Part shown: piece by piece, positions 54,508 through 63,498 of the stretch
How the letters are laid out: every line of letters begins with the position of its first letter
Numbering within the stretch: the stretch's first letter is position 1
From: Alteraurantiacibacter hainanensis
GTDB taxonomy: Bacteria > Pseudomonadota > Alphaproteobacteria > Sphingomonadales > Sphingomonadaceae
DNA length: 64,000 nucleotides
Direction of reading: 5' to 3'
NCBI RefSeq assembly: GCF_036321025.1
Contig: NZ_JAZAPB010000002.1
Span: 186,001 to 250,000, forward strand
Notes under the pieces: model-generated
Told to the model about the DNA's origin: nothing
Database searches by the model: none
The model's input: the letters and a program-made list of their open reading frames with translations, nothing else
Program-made: the position numbers and the translations under genes

Positions 54508-54861
54508 ATGATCCGCTCGACCCTTGCCCTCGCCCTGATTGCCGCGCCCATTGCGGCGTTCGCGCAGACCCCGCCGCCGCAGCTCAGCCTCGATCACCGC
54601 ATGCTGGTGCGCTGCTCGGCCGCCTTCGCCATCGTCGCGAACGGGCAGGAAAACGGGAACGAGGCGACGATGCGCTATCCCGACATGGCGCAGCGCGGGC
54701 GCGAATTCTTCGTACGCGCCTCGGCGAGGGTAATGGACGAGGCCGGGCTGGACCGCTCGCAGATCGAGGCGGCCCTTTCGGCCGAAGCACAAGATATCCG
54801 GAACAACCGCTCGCTGGACGATGTGATGCCGGTGTGCCTGACACTTTTGCCCGCAGAATAA
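54508..54861 (+). CDS. Small periplasmic protein of unknown function
   Basis: A 117-residue protein with a signal peptide (MIRSTLALALIAAPIAAFAQ). The mature part has two cysteines (LVRCSAAFAIVA and VCLTLLP) that may form a disulfide, and is otherwise helical. ATG 54508 gives a clean signal; an ATG further upstream adds 13 residues. No family recognised. Confidence 0.65.
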   Translation: MIRSTLALALIAAPIAAFAQTPPPQLSLDHRMLVRCSAAFAIVANGQENGNEATMRYPDMAQRGREFFVRASARVMDEAGLDRSQIEAALSAEAQDIRNNRSLDDVMPVCLTLLPAE

Positions 54862-54925
54862 TCTTCGCCCGCGACTTGCCGATACTGGACCCGAAAGGCC
54901 CCTTCCGGCATTAGCAGGGGCAGGC

Positions 54926-55597
54926 ATGTGGCAACTTTACCATTTCCCTTTGTGTCCGTTCAGCCGCAAGGTGCAACTGGTGCTTTCCGAAAAGAAGGTG
55001 CCCTTCACCCTGCAGCTCGCCTATCCGTGGGACGACGACGAGCGGATCCACGGCCTGAACCCGGCCGGAAAGACGCCGGTTATGCAACATGCCGAGCGCA
55101 ACCTGGTGCTGGTGGATAGTCAGGCAATCTGCGAGTATTTCGAGGAAACCGAGAGCAAGAGCCCGCTGATTCCCGGATCGGCCGCCTCGCGCGCCGAGGT
55201 GCGCCGGCTTACCGCCCTGTTCGACGACAACCTTTACGGCGACGTGACGGAGCCGCTGCTCGTGGAGAAGATGAAGAAGCGCCTGGTCCTGCGCCAGTCG
55301 CCCGACAGCGGCATCCTTCGCGCGGCGATGCGGCTGACGCACGAACATCTCGACTACATCGACTGGCTGATCGACAATCGCCGCTGGCTGGCGGGCGCGC
55401 AGTTGAGCCTGGCGGACTTTGCCGCGGCGGCGCAGCTCTCGGTGATCGATTACCTCGGCGGTATCGACTGGTCGGGGCACGAGCCAGCGCACGGCTGGTA
55501 CCGCGTGATGAAAAGCCGCCCCAGTTTCGCTCCGCTGCTCAGCCAGAAGATGGAAGGCCTGCCCGCGCCCCGGCACTATGCCGACGTGAATGCGTGA
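54926..55597 (+). CDS. Glutathione S-transferase family protein
   Basis: A 223-residue GST with thioredoxin-like N-terminal domain (YHFPLCPFSRKVQLVLSEK, with a Cys in the active-site position; cis-Pro in GKTPVM; DSQAICEYFE) and an all-helical C-terminal domain. Bacterial GSTs of this type include ether-cleaving LigE/LigF/LigG relatives, but it lies outside the operon and the class cannot be fixed by eye. Confidence 0.88.
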   Translation: MWQLYHFPLCPFSRKVQLVLSEKKVPFTLQLAYPWDDDERIHGLNPAGKTPVMQHAERNLVLVDSQAICEYFEETESKSPLIPGSAASRAEVRRLTALFDDNLYGDVTEPLLVEKMKKRLVLRQSPDSGILRAAMRLTHEHLDYIDWLIDNRRWLAGAQLSLADFAAAAQLSVIDYLGGIDWSGHEPAHGWYRVMKSRPSFAPLLSQKMEGLPAPRHYADVNA

Positions 55598-55808
55598 TCT
55601 GCCTGTCGAAGGCGCTTCCGCGTTTTCGTCATCCGTGCTGTTCGCTCCGCCGCCATGAGGGACCTGCGCGTTCGCGCTTGCGGTTCGCCGGGCGCGAACC
55701 GATATCGGTCTTGACCGTTAGTTCCTGGAATGGCCCCGGCGCGATGCGCCCAAGCGCGACAGCGCTGCGCCCGGCGCTTGAAGGACTGAACCAACAAGGA
55801 GTCACGAA

Positions 55809-56222
55809 ATGACGACGGAAAAGGTAGAACTCACCGAGGCCGAGTGGCGCGAGAAGCTGACGCCGGAACAGTACCAGATCCTTCGCCAGAAGGGCACCGA
55901 GCGCGCCTTCACCGGGAAGTATGAGAAGAACAAGGCAGAGGGCGAGTACAAGTGCGCCGGATGCGGCCAGCCGCTGTTCGAAAGCGAGGACAAGTACGAC
56001 AGCGGATCGGGCTGGCCCAGCTTCACCGCCCCCGCCAGCGGCGACGCTGTGGAAATGAACCAGGACGCGTCTCACGGTATGGTTCGCACCGAGGTGGTAT
56101 GCAGCAAGTGCGCGGGGCACCTAGGTCATGTCTTCCCCGACGGACCCGGCCCGGAAGGCCTGCGGTATTGCATCAATTCCGCCGCCCTGCAGTTCGAACC
56201 GGAGGATAAACCGGACGACTGA
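55809..56222 (+). CDS. msrB: Peptide-methionine (R)-S-oxide reductase
   Basis: A 137-residue MsrB that reduces methionine R-sulfoxide. It has two zinc-binding CxxC pairs (CAGC and CSKC), SGWPSFTAP, GHLGHVFPDGP and the catalytic Cys in LRYCINSAAL. Preceded by AAGGAG eight bases from the ATG. The 211-base gap upstream shows no recognisable gene; a TTGACC element lies at about 55711 that may be part of a promoter. Confidence 0.96.
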   Translation: MTTEKVELTEAEWREKLTPEQYQILRQKGTERAFTGKYEKNKAEGEYKCAGCGQPLFESEDKYDSGSGWPSFTAPASGDAVEMNQDASHGMVRTEVVCSKCAGHLGHVFPDGPGPEGLRYCINSAALQFEPEDKPDD

Positions 56223-56325
56223 CCGCTCTTGCCGTTCACGCTGGATTACGTTTGCCCTATGCATGATTGCTCCCAAATGCATGATCGGCGTGCCTTGGCG
56301 CGCGAACGCAGGAATTTGACGGTAG

Positions 56326-58560
56326 ATGGCCAATCGGCGGGGCACGGGCTCCAGTAAAAGAGGATACAGGTCGCGCCGCGCGGCATCACAGGCGCGCGAT
56401 CGCGAGGCGGCGGCGCGCGGCTGGAAGGCCGTGCTGTGGCGCTGGACGAAACGGGCCGCGCTGGCGGGCACCGTGGCCGCATTGCTGGCCGCCATCGGGC
56501 TCGCCACGGCGGTATTCTTCGCCTCGCGCAGCCTGCCTTCCTACGCTTCCCTGCGGGAAAGCCAGAACGGCCAGACCATCCTGGTGCGCGCCCGCGACGG
56601 TTCGCAGATCGTGGAACTGGGACCGAGCTACGGCCAATGGCTCTCGTCCGACGAAATTCCCGAGGTGATGAAACACGCGATGATCTCGGTAGAGGATCAC
56701 CGCTTCTATTCGCATTTCGGTGTCGATCCGATGGGGCTTGCGCGCGCGGTCTACAATGCCGTTTCGGAAGATCGGCAGGTCAGCGCGACGTCGACCATCA
56801 CCCAGCAGCTGGCGCGCAACGTTTTCCTAAATTCGAACCGCACGCTTGATCGCAAGCTGCGCGAGGCCGTGCTGGCGATGGCGCTGGAATGGCGGTTCTC
56901 GAAGGAGCAGATCCTCGAGCTTTACCTGAACAAGGTGTATTTCGGAGGCGGCGCCTACGGCATCGATTCCGCCAGCCGCAAGTTCTTCAGCCACTCCGCC
57001 CGCGAGCTCAGCTTGGAAGAGGCGGCGATCATCGCGGGACTGGTGAAGGCGCCCAGCCGGTATTCGCCCACGGCCGATATCGATGCAGCGGTCAGCCGCG
57101 CGAACGTGGTGGTGGACCAGATGGTGCGCTACGGCGATCTCGACCCGGCGGTGGCCCGGCAGGTGAACGTGGACGCGGTGAAGCTGTCCACTACCGAAGG
57201 GCAAAATTCCATCCGCTATTTCACCGACTGGGCCTTGCCCCAGCTCGACCTGCTGCTGCCCAGCGAGACGTTCGAGCCGATCGAGGTGTGGACGACGCTG
57301 GATGTCGGTATGCAGCGCGCCGCGACGACGGCGATCCAGTCCAATGTCCCGGGCGACGCGCAAGGCGCGCTGGTCAGCCTCGACCGCGACGGGGCGATCC
57401 TGGCGCTGGTCGGCGGCACCGACTACGTCACCTCGAATTACAACCGCGCCACCGACGCCATGCGCCAGCCCGGATCGTCGTGGAAGCTGTTCGTCTATCT
57501 CGCCGCGCTCGAAGCGGGCTACACGCCTGACGACCGGGTGCAGGACGTGCCGGTCACGATCAACGACTGGTCGCCGCGCAATTCCGGCGGAACCTACGCC
57601 GGCGAGATCGACGTGCGATCGGCCTTTGCCTATTCCAAGAACACCGTCGCCGCGCAGCTGGGCAACGAGGTGGGCTTTTCCAATGTCGCCAGCATGGCGC
57701 GCCGGTTCGGTATCACCACTCCGATCAGCACCTATCCCTCGATGGTGCTGGGCACCTCGGAGGTGCGCCTCATCGACATGGTGCGGGCCTTCGCCGCGGT
57801 CTCCAGCGGCGGCCGATCGGTGGAACCCTACGGCATCCTGCGGGTGACCACGGCGGATGGCGAGGAACTGTATCGCCATCAGGACGGGCGCGCCTATACG
57901 CTGGTGCCCGACTACGTGGCTGCCGGCATCACCGACCTGTTGCAGACCGCCGTTGCCACCGGCACGGGACGCGCGGCACAGATCGGTCGTCCGGTGGCCG
58001 GCAAGACCGGCACCACCAACTCCAACCGCGACGGCTACTTCGTCGGCTTTTCCAGCGGCATCACCACCGGCGTGTGGATGGGCATGGACGACAACTCGCG
58101 TGTGCCCGCGCTGCAGGGGGGACGCGCTCCCGCGCAGGCCTTTGCCGCCTTCATGCGCTATGCCGTGAGAGACCGTCCGGTGGAGGAATTCGACACCGAC
58201 CTGCAGTTGCCCGAATGGCAGCTCGAGCCCGATGACGAGTTCTACTACGGCGAGAACGAGGACTACTACTTCTACATCGACGAGCAGGGCAACCTGGTCG
58301 ATCCCAGCGGCACGCGTGGCCAGTACGGTGAAGGCTTCGATGTCGAGGGCGAGGGCGAGAACGTGGTGCGCGATCCGCTCGATCCGCGTGGCATGGAACA
58401 GCGGCCCGCCCCGTCTCCCGCGCCCACCCAGCGTCGTGGCAACGCGCCGCCGGCCGCAAGCGACGATTTCCTGGAGCGGGCGACCGGGCAGGATTTGCCC
58501 GAGGACAATCCGCCGCGCCCTCGTCAGCGCGACGAGGCGATAAACGAACAGCGTTTCTAG
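56326..58560 (+). CDS. Class A penicillin-binding protein (PBP1-type)
   Basis: A 744-residue bifunctional cell-wall synthase. A basic N-terminus and one transmembrane helix (about 40-65) precede the GT51 glycosyltransferase (EDHRFYSHFGVDPMGLARA, STITQQLARN). The transpeptidase has SSWK as SxxK near residue 386, SKN and KTG in GKTGTTNSNRD. The C-terminal about 110 residues are an unusual low-complexity tail rich in Glu, Asp, Tyr, Pro and Arg (FYYGENEDYYFYIDEQGN), not part of a known domain. It stands alone, not in an operon with division genes. Confidence 0.95.
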   Translation: MANRRGTGSSKRGYRSRRAASQARDREAAARGWKAVLWRWTKRAALAGTVAALLAAIGLATAVFFASRSLPSYASLRESQNGQTILVRARDGSQIVELGPSYGQWLSSDEIPEVMKHAMISVEDHRFYSHFGVDPMGLARAVYNAVSEDRQVSATSTITQQLARNVFLNSNRTLDRKLREAVLAMALEWRFSKEQILELYLNKVYFGGGAYGIDSASRKFFSHSARELSLEEAAIIAGLVKAPSRYSPTADIDAAVSRANVVVDQMVRYGDLDPAVARQVNVDAVKLSTTEGQNSIRYFTDWALPQLDLLLPSETFEPIEVWTTLDVGMQRAATTAIQSNVPGDAQGALVSLDRDGAILALVGGTDYVTSNYNRATDAMRQPGSSWKLFVYLAALEAGYTPDDRVQDVPVTINDWSPRNSGGTYAGEIDVRSAFAYSKNTVAAQLGNEVGFSNVASMARRFGITTPISTYPSMVLGTSEVRLIDMVRAFAAVSSGGRSVEPYGILRVTTADGEELYRHQDGRAYTLVPDYVAAGITDLLQTAVATGTGRAAQIGRPVAGKTGTTNSNRDGYFVGFSSGITTGVWMGMDDNSRVPALQGGRAPAQAFAAFMRYAVRDRPVEEFDTDLQLPEWQLEPDDEFYYGENEDYYFYIDEQGNLVDPSGTRGQYGEGFDVEGEGENVVRDPLDPRGMEQRPAPSPAPTQRRGNAPPAASDDFLERATGQDLPEDNPPRPRQRDEAINEQRF

Positions 58561-58666
58561 GAGCGCCCCGGTCAGTTCGGGGAAAAGGTTGCCGGGCTAA
58601 AGCGGCAATCGGGTTGTGAACGGCCCGGAACCGGCCTTGTCCACCTTTGCCAATATGGCTTGAAGT

Positions 58667-58696
58667 CGCCTCCCCGTGCCGGTGCACAGGGAGGCG
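58667..58696 (-). terminator. Strong hairpin directly after degP stop
   Basis: CGCCTCCC pairs with GGGAGGCG and GTGC with GCAC around a four-base loop, with one mismatch. It begins 9 bases beyond the degP stop on the minus strand. No U-run follows, so it may act as a weak terminator or 3' end stabiliser. Confidence 0.55.
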
Positions 58697-58704
58697 ATAT
58701 TTCA

Positions 58705-60252
58705 TCAGTTGTCGAGGAATCGCACGGGGAGCGACTGGGTCACGCCCTGGCGAGAGCGTACGCGAAGCAGCACGGCTTCGCGGCCATCCGCCTGGACCTG
58801 CCGCAGGATCGCCTCGAGCTCTTCCACGTTCGCGACCGGACGGCCGTTGGCCGACAGGATCATAACCCCGCGAGAGAGGCCGCGACGGGCGGCATCCGAG
58901 TTGGGCGCGACGGCGGTGATGGCAAGACCGGTCGTGTCGGCCGGCTGGCCGAGCTGACGCGCGATCTGCGCGGTGATTTCCACCGCCTGGATGCCCAGCA
59001 GGTCCTCCATCAGTCCGCCGCCCTCTTCGGGCACCGGCTGCGGCGGGGTGGCCTCGTCGTCGTTCTGGAACATGTTCTGCCGCAGCAGTTCTTCCTCGCT
59101 CGGGCGACGGCCCACTGTCAGGTTGACACGGCGACGATCGCCATTGCGGATGAACGTTAGCGGCACGGTGGTGCCCGGACGGATGTTGGCCACGATGCGC
59201 GACAGCGTGTTGTCGGGGGTGACTTCCTTTCCATCGACCGAGATCACGACGTCACCGGGCTGGAGTCCGGCAGCTTCCGCCGCCTCGCCCGGCTGCACGC
59301 CCTGCACCAGTTCGCCGACGCCGTCCTCGATACCGAGCGCTTCCGCGATGTCCTCGTCCACCGGCTGGATCTGCACGCCCAGGTAGCCGCGCAGGATTTC
59401 CTCGCCCGCGATCAGCGATTCGATGATCGGGGCGGCATCTTCCGCCGGAATGGCAAGGCCGATGCCCACGCTGCCGCCCGAGGGCGAGAGGATGGCATTG
59501 TTGATGCCGATAACATTGCCCTGCATGTCGAACAGCGGGCCGCCGGAGTTGCCGCGGTTGATGGCGGCGTCGGTCTGGATGAAGCTATCGTAGGCACCGC
59601 CCTGGCCGGTGGTGCGCTGCACCGCCGAGACGATGCCGCTGGTCACCGTGCCGCCGAGGCCGAAGGGGTTGCCGATGGCGATGACCCAATCGCCCACGCG
59701 GGCCTGCGCGCTGTCGCCGAAGTTGACGTAGGGAAACGGCTCGGGCCGGGTGATCTTGAGCACCGCCAGGTCGCTCTGCGGGTCGGTGCCCATCAGTTCG
59801 GCCTCGTATTCCTGCCCGTTGGACAGGGTGACGGTCACTTCCTCCAGCTGCGCGCGCTGGTCGGGAGAGACGACGTGGTTGTTGGTCACCACGAAGCCGT
59901 CCGCCGAAACGATGAAGCCCGAACCCAGCGACGTCGCCTCGCGCGTCTGCGGGCCGTTGTTGCCGCGGGGCTGGTTGAAGAACTGGCCGAACGGCGTGCC
60001 CTGGAACGGATTCTGCGCCGGCGGAATGGTGATGGACTGGCGAGTGGAGATGTTCACCACTGCCGGTTGCAAGGCCTCCGTCAGGTCGGCGAAGCTCGCA
60101 GGCGCGCCTTCGACGGGCACCGTGTTCTGAATCTGGATGCGATCGTTCTGCGCGACCTGTGCTCCGGCGGGATAGCCGGTCATCAGCGAGATCGCCGCCC
60201 CGCCTACCAGCAGGGCCGATGTGATACCGTAGGAATAGCGCACTGGCTTCAC
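58705..60252 (-). CDS. degP: Periplasmic serine endoprotease of the DegP/HtrA family
   Basis: A 515-residue Do-like protease with signal peptide (YSYGITSALLVGGAAISLMT). The triad is His in VVTNNHVVSP, Asp in QSDLAVLKI and Ser in NRGNSGGPLF, followed by two PDZ domains (GYLGVQIQPV and a C-terminal GVMILSANGRPVAN). It degrades or refolds misfolded envelope proteins. The start is GTG 60252, with AAAGGA upstream. Located next to hflC and hflK, the usual alphaproteobacterial order. Confidence 0.95.
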   Translation of the reverse strand: MKPVRYSYGITSALLVGGAAISLMTGYPAGAQVAQNDRIQIQNTVPVEGAPASFADLTEALQPAVVNISTRQSITIPPAQNPFQGTPFGQFFNQPRGNNGPQTREATSLGSGFIVSADGFVVTNNHVVSPDQRAQLEEVTVTLSNGQEYEAELMGTDPQSDLAVLKITRPEPFPYVNFGDSAQARVGDWVIAIGNPFGLGGTVTSGIVSAVQRTTGQGGAYDSFIQTDAAINRGNSGGPLFDMQGNVIGINNAILSPSGGSVGIGLAIPAEDAAPIIESLIAGEEILRGYLGVQIQPVDEDIAEALGIEDGVGELVQGVQPGEAAEAAGLQPGDVVISVDGKEVTPDNTLSRIVANIRPGTTVPLTFIRNGDRRRVNLTVGRRPSEEELLRQNMFQNDDEATPPQPVPEEGGGLMEDLLGIQAVEITAQIARQLGQPADTTGLAITAVAPNSDAARRGLSRGVMILSANGRPVANVEELEAILRQVQADGREAVLLRVRSRQGVTQSLPVRFLDN

Positions 60253-60397
60253 GTCCTTTGTGTCCTTTGTCTCTGGCGTCCTCTCATGATCTTCGCACGA
60301 GGGGGCAATTGGTTCCGTCCTGAAGCCGCGATTTCCAGCGCATGACGGCTGAACACGCGTTTAACGACAAATGTAGTCGACGCTCCGCGGTAACGGT

Positions 60398-61231
60398 TCA
60401 GCCGCCGCGGAACTGCCTCAGGTATTCGCTGTCCGGGCTCAGGATGATCGCGCTTTCGCCATCGCCGGTCTCGAACGTCGTGCGATACGACTGCATGGCG
60501 CGATAGAAGTCATAGAACTCCGGATCCTGGTTGAAGGCCTCGGCGTAGATGCTCGCGGCATCGGCCTCGGCTTCGGCGCGGATGATCTGCGCATCGCGTC
60601 GCCCGCCCGCGCGGATCGTCTCGGCCTCTTCCTGCCGGTCCGATTCCATGCGGGTGAAGGCCGCCTGCAGCGGAGTGCCCTGCGGCAGGTCCGCGCGCTT
60701 GATGCGCACGTCGAGCACCTGGGCACCGTACTGGCGCGCCTGCTCGTCCAGCTCGCGCCGGATGTTGATCATCGCGGTGCCGCGTTCCGGGGTCAGCAGG
60801 CTGGCGAAGGTGCGACGGCCCAGTTCCTGCCGCAGCACCGAGATCAGGATCGGTTCGAGCTGGTTGACCAGCTGCTCCTCGCTCGATGCGCTCTGCACGA
60901 ACAGCACGGGATCGAAGATGCGATACCGGGCGTAGGCGTTCACTTCCAGACGCTGCTGGTCGTTCGACAGCACGGTCTCGCCTTCCATGTCGAGATCGAG
61001 CACGCGGCGGTCCACCATCTGCACGCGTTCCACGATGGGAATGCGCCAGGTGAGGCCCGCACCGGTGGAGCCATAGGGCTCGTCCGGATCGAAGCGGTTG
61101 ATCACGCGGTCGGGTTCACCGGTGCGGATCACCACGCCCTGATGGGTTTCCGGCACGATCACGAGCGTGCTCATCGCCAGCAGCAGCACCGCGAACACGG
61201 CGATGATCGGGCCCTTGTAACGTTCCCACAT
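60398..61231 (-). CDS. hflC: Membrane protease regulator HflC
   Basis: A 277-residue SPFH/band-7 protein with a single N-terminal transmembrane helix (IIAVFAVLLLAMSTLVIV). It forms a complex with HflK that surrounds and controls FtsH protease. The YARYRIFDPVLFVQ and AQIIRAEAEADAASIYAEAF blocks are typical. It begins 1 base after the hflK stop, so the two are translated together. Confidence 0.96.
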   Translation of the reverse strand: MWERYKGPIIAVFAVLLLAMSTLVIVPETHQGVVIRTGEPDRVINRFDPDEPYGSTGAGLTWRIPIVERVQMVDRRVLDLDMEGETVLSNDQQRLEVNAYARYRIFDPVLFVQSASSEEQLVNQLEPILISVLRQELGRRTFASLLTPERGTAMINIRRELDEQARQYGAQVLDVRIKRADLPQGTPLQAAFTRMESDRQEEAETIRAGGRRDAQIIRAEAEADAASIYAEAFNQDPEFYDFYRAMQSYRTTFETGDGESAIILSPDSEYLRQFRGG

Positions 61232-61232
61232 C

Positions 61233-62432
61233 TTACTGCCCTCCCTGCTGGCCGGGGGCGACGGTCAGGGACGGTCCCTGGTTCTGGCCCGATCGGCGCT
61301 GAACCTCTGGCAGCGGCAGATAGGGCACCACGCCGTCGGCTTCGACGATAGTCTTGTCGGTGTCGCGCAGGACGCCCTCCATGGTTTCGTAATACAGGCG
61401 TCGCCGGGTCACTTCCGGAGCCAGGCGATACTGCGAGTAGATCTCGTTGAATTCCGCCGCGCTACCTTGCGCCTGGGCGAGCAGCTGCTGTTCGTAGCGG
61501 CGCGCCTCGTTCAGGTTGCGCTCGGCATCCTGGCGTGCGGCCAGCACGTCGTTGAATGCCTCGATCACCTGCTGCGGAGCTTCGGTCCGGGCGATTTCCA
61601 CGCCCTGTACCGCGATGCCGGCACCGTAGGTATCGAGCAGCGTCTGCATCCGCGTGCGCACCCGCGTTTCCACCTGTTCGCGGCCCGCACCCGACAGCAC
61701 GGTGTCGAGATCGGTTTCCGCGATGGCGGCGCGCATGGCGCTTTCGGCGGCCTCGCGCAGGGTTTCCTGCGGATCGGCAAGCTCGAACTGGTACATGACC
61801 AGGTCCTTGATGTTCCAGCGTACCAGGTACGACAGGTCGACCAGGTTCTGGTCGCCGGTCAGGATTAGGTTTTCCGCCCCGTCACCAATGGTCTCGCGGC
61901 GGATCTCGCTCACGTTCTCCACCGTCACGGTCTGGATCGGCCAGGGCAAGGTCCATTCCGTGCCAGGGTTGAGAGTGCGGGAATACTTGCCGCCCAGCCA
62001 CATGGCCACGCCCTGCTCGCGCGGCTGGATGAAGTGAAGCGAGGTCGCCAGGATCCACACCGCCGCGATCGCCGCCATGGCGATCGGGAACCAGCTGCCC
62101 CCACCGGGGCGCTGCGGCAGGCGGAAGTTGGGGCCTCGCGGGCCGCCGCCTCCGCGCCGACGCGGACCTTCGGGCCCGCGGTTCTTGAAAATGTCCTCTA
62201 TGTTGGCGGAGCGGCGCGGACGATCGGAATTTCCGGTGCCGCCGCCAGGCAGCCACGGATTGCGCGGACCGCGCGAAGGCGGCGGATCGCCGCCATCATC
62301 GCCCTCGCCCACCGGCGTATTGTCGCCGCTATCATCTCCATCGCCGGAGCCGCCGCTTGGCTTGCCCCAGGGATTGCGCTTTCCAGCCATCGCGAGGCCG
62401 AACCTTTCGAAAAACCCGCCCAAAGTCGTCAT
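61233..62432 (-). CDS. hflK: Membrane protease regulator HflK
   Basis: A 399-residue SPFH-family partner of HflC. The first about 110 residues are a Gly/Pro/Arg-rich, low-complexity cytosolic segment (NPWGKPSGG, then SRGPRNPW). A transmembrane helix (WFPIAMAAIAAVWILATS) follows and then the band-7 domain and a coiled coil. I use ATG 62432; an in-frame ATG 14 codons on (MAGKRNPWG) is also possible, and neither has a strong ribosome site. Confidence 0.95.
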   Translation of the reverse strand: MTTLGGFFERFGLAMAGKRNPWGKPSGGSGDGDDSGDNTPVGEGDDGGDPPPSRGPRNPWLPGGGTGNSDRPRRSANIEDIFKNRGPEGPRRRGGGGPRGPNFRLPQRPGGGSWFPIAMAAIAAVWILATSLHFIQPREQGVAMWLGGKYSRTLNPGTEWTLPWPIQTVTVENVSEIRRETIGDGAENLILTGDQNLVDLSYLVRWNIKDLVMYQFELADPQETLREAAESAMRAAIAETDLDTVLSGAGREQVETRVRTRMQTLLDTYGAGIAVQGVEIARTEAPQQVIEAFNDVLAARQDAERNLNEARRYEQQLLAQAQGSAAEFNEIYSQYRLAPEVTRRRLYYETMEGVLRDTDKTIVEADGVVPYLPLPEVQRRSGQNQGPSLTVAPGQQGGQ

Positions 62433-62526
62433 GCTATTATCTATAGGTAGGCTTTGCGCAAAAAACAGGGGGTCTTAGGCCCAATATTGCTGACCTTGCC
62501 CGCCAGAGGCGCTAGCAGTCCCCGGC

Positions 62527-63495
62527 ATGAGCAGCGAAGAAGCTATAAGATCCGCCATCCCGCCTGAACTTTCGGGCATGGTCCGCTCGGTGAAGTTCGC
62601 CGATGGCGTGGCCACCATCATCGCCGACGCAGGAGGGCTGGGCCGCAGTGCCGCGGCGCAGTTGCAGGGCGAGCTCGAGGAAGCCGTCGGCGCGGTCGAC
62701 GGCGTGGAGGAAGTGCGCGTCGCGCTGATGGCCGACAAGGTGCAGCGGCAGATCATCGTGGTCGGATCGGGCAAGGGCGGGGTCGGCAAGTCGACCCTTA
62801 CCACCAACCTCGCCGTCGCGCTGGCCAACGAGGGCATGAAGGTCGGCGTCGTCGATGCCGACATCTACGGTCCCTCGCAGCCGCTGCTGCTGGGAACCTC
62901 CAACGAGAAGGTGCGCGCCGAAGGAAAGACGCTGATCCCGACGCAAAGCGAGTTCGGGGTAAAGGTGCTGTCGATGGGCCAGCTGGTGGAGACCGGCAAG
63001 GCCATCGCCTGGCGCGGGCCGATGGTGGGCAGCGCGCTGAGCCAGTTGATGGACGCCGACTGGGGCGATTGCGAACTGCTGCTGGTGGATCTGCCGCCCG
63101 GCACGGGCGACGTCCAACTGACCATGCTCCAGAAGTTCAAGCCGGCGGGCGCGATCGTCGTCTCCACCCCGCAGGACCTTGCCCTGATCGACGCCACCCG
63201 CGCGCTCGACCTTTTCCGCCAGGCGCAGGTGCCGATCGTGGGGCTGGTCGAGAACATGGCCGGGTACCTGTGTCCGGAATGCGGCGCGTTGAGCAACCCG
63301 TTCGGCCAGGGCGGCACCGAATCGGCCGCGCGGGCGCTGGGCGTGCCGTTCCTCGGGCGGGTGCCTCTGGCGATGGAAATTCGCGTGGCCAGCGATACGG
63401 GGCAGCCGCCCACCGCCAACGATAGCGAGCATGGACGCCCCTTTTCCGAGATCGCGGCGCAACTGGCGCAGTTCCTCGGGTCCGCGAAGGGCTGA
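62527..63495 (+). CDS. apbC: Mrp/ApbC (NBP35) iron-sulfur carrier P-loop ATPase
   Basis: A 322-residue protein with an N-terminal MIP18-like domain (SVKFADGVATIIAD) and a deviant Walker A P-loop GSGKGGVGKSTLTTNL near residue 80. DADIYGPSQPLLLG and the C-terminal CPECGA, which binds the bridging cluster, identify the Mrp family that carries 4Fe-4S clusters to target enzymes. Divergent from hflK. It could help supply clusters to the Fe-S enzymes here, but that is general. Confidence 0.95.
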   Translation: MSSEEAIRSAIPPELSGMVRSVKFADGVATIIADAGGLGRSAAAQLQGELEEAVGAVDGVEEVRVALMADKVQRQIIVVGSGKGGVGKSTLTTNLAVALANEGMKVGVVDADIYGPSQPLLLGTSNEKVRAEGKTLIPTQSEFGVKVLSMGQLVETGKAIAWRGPMVGSALSQLMDADWGDCELLLVDLPPGTGDVQLTMLQKFKPAGAIVVSTPQDLALIDATRALDLFRQAQVPIVGLVENMAGYLCPECGALSNPFGQGGTESAARALGVPFLGRVPLAMEIRVASDTGQPPTANDSEHGRPFSEIAAQLAQFLGSAKG

Positions 63496-63498
63496 CGC

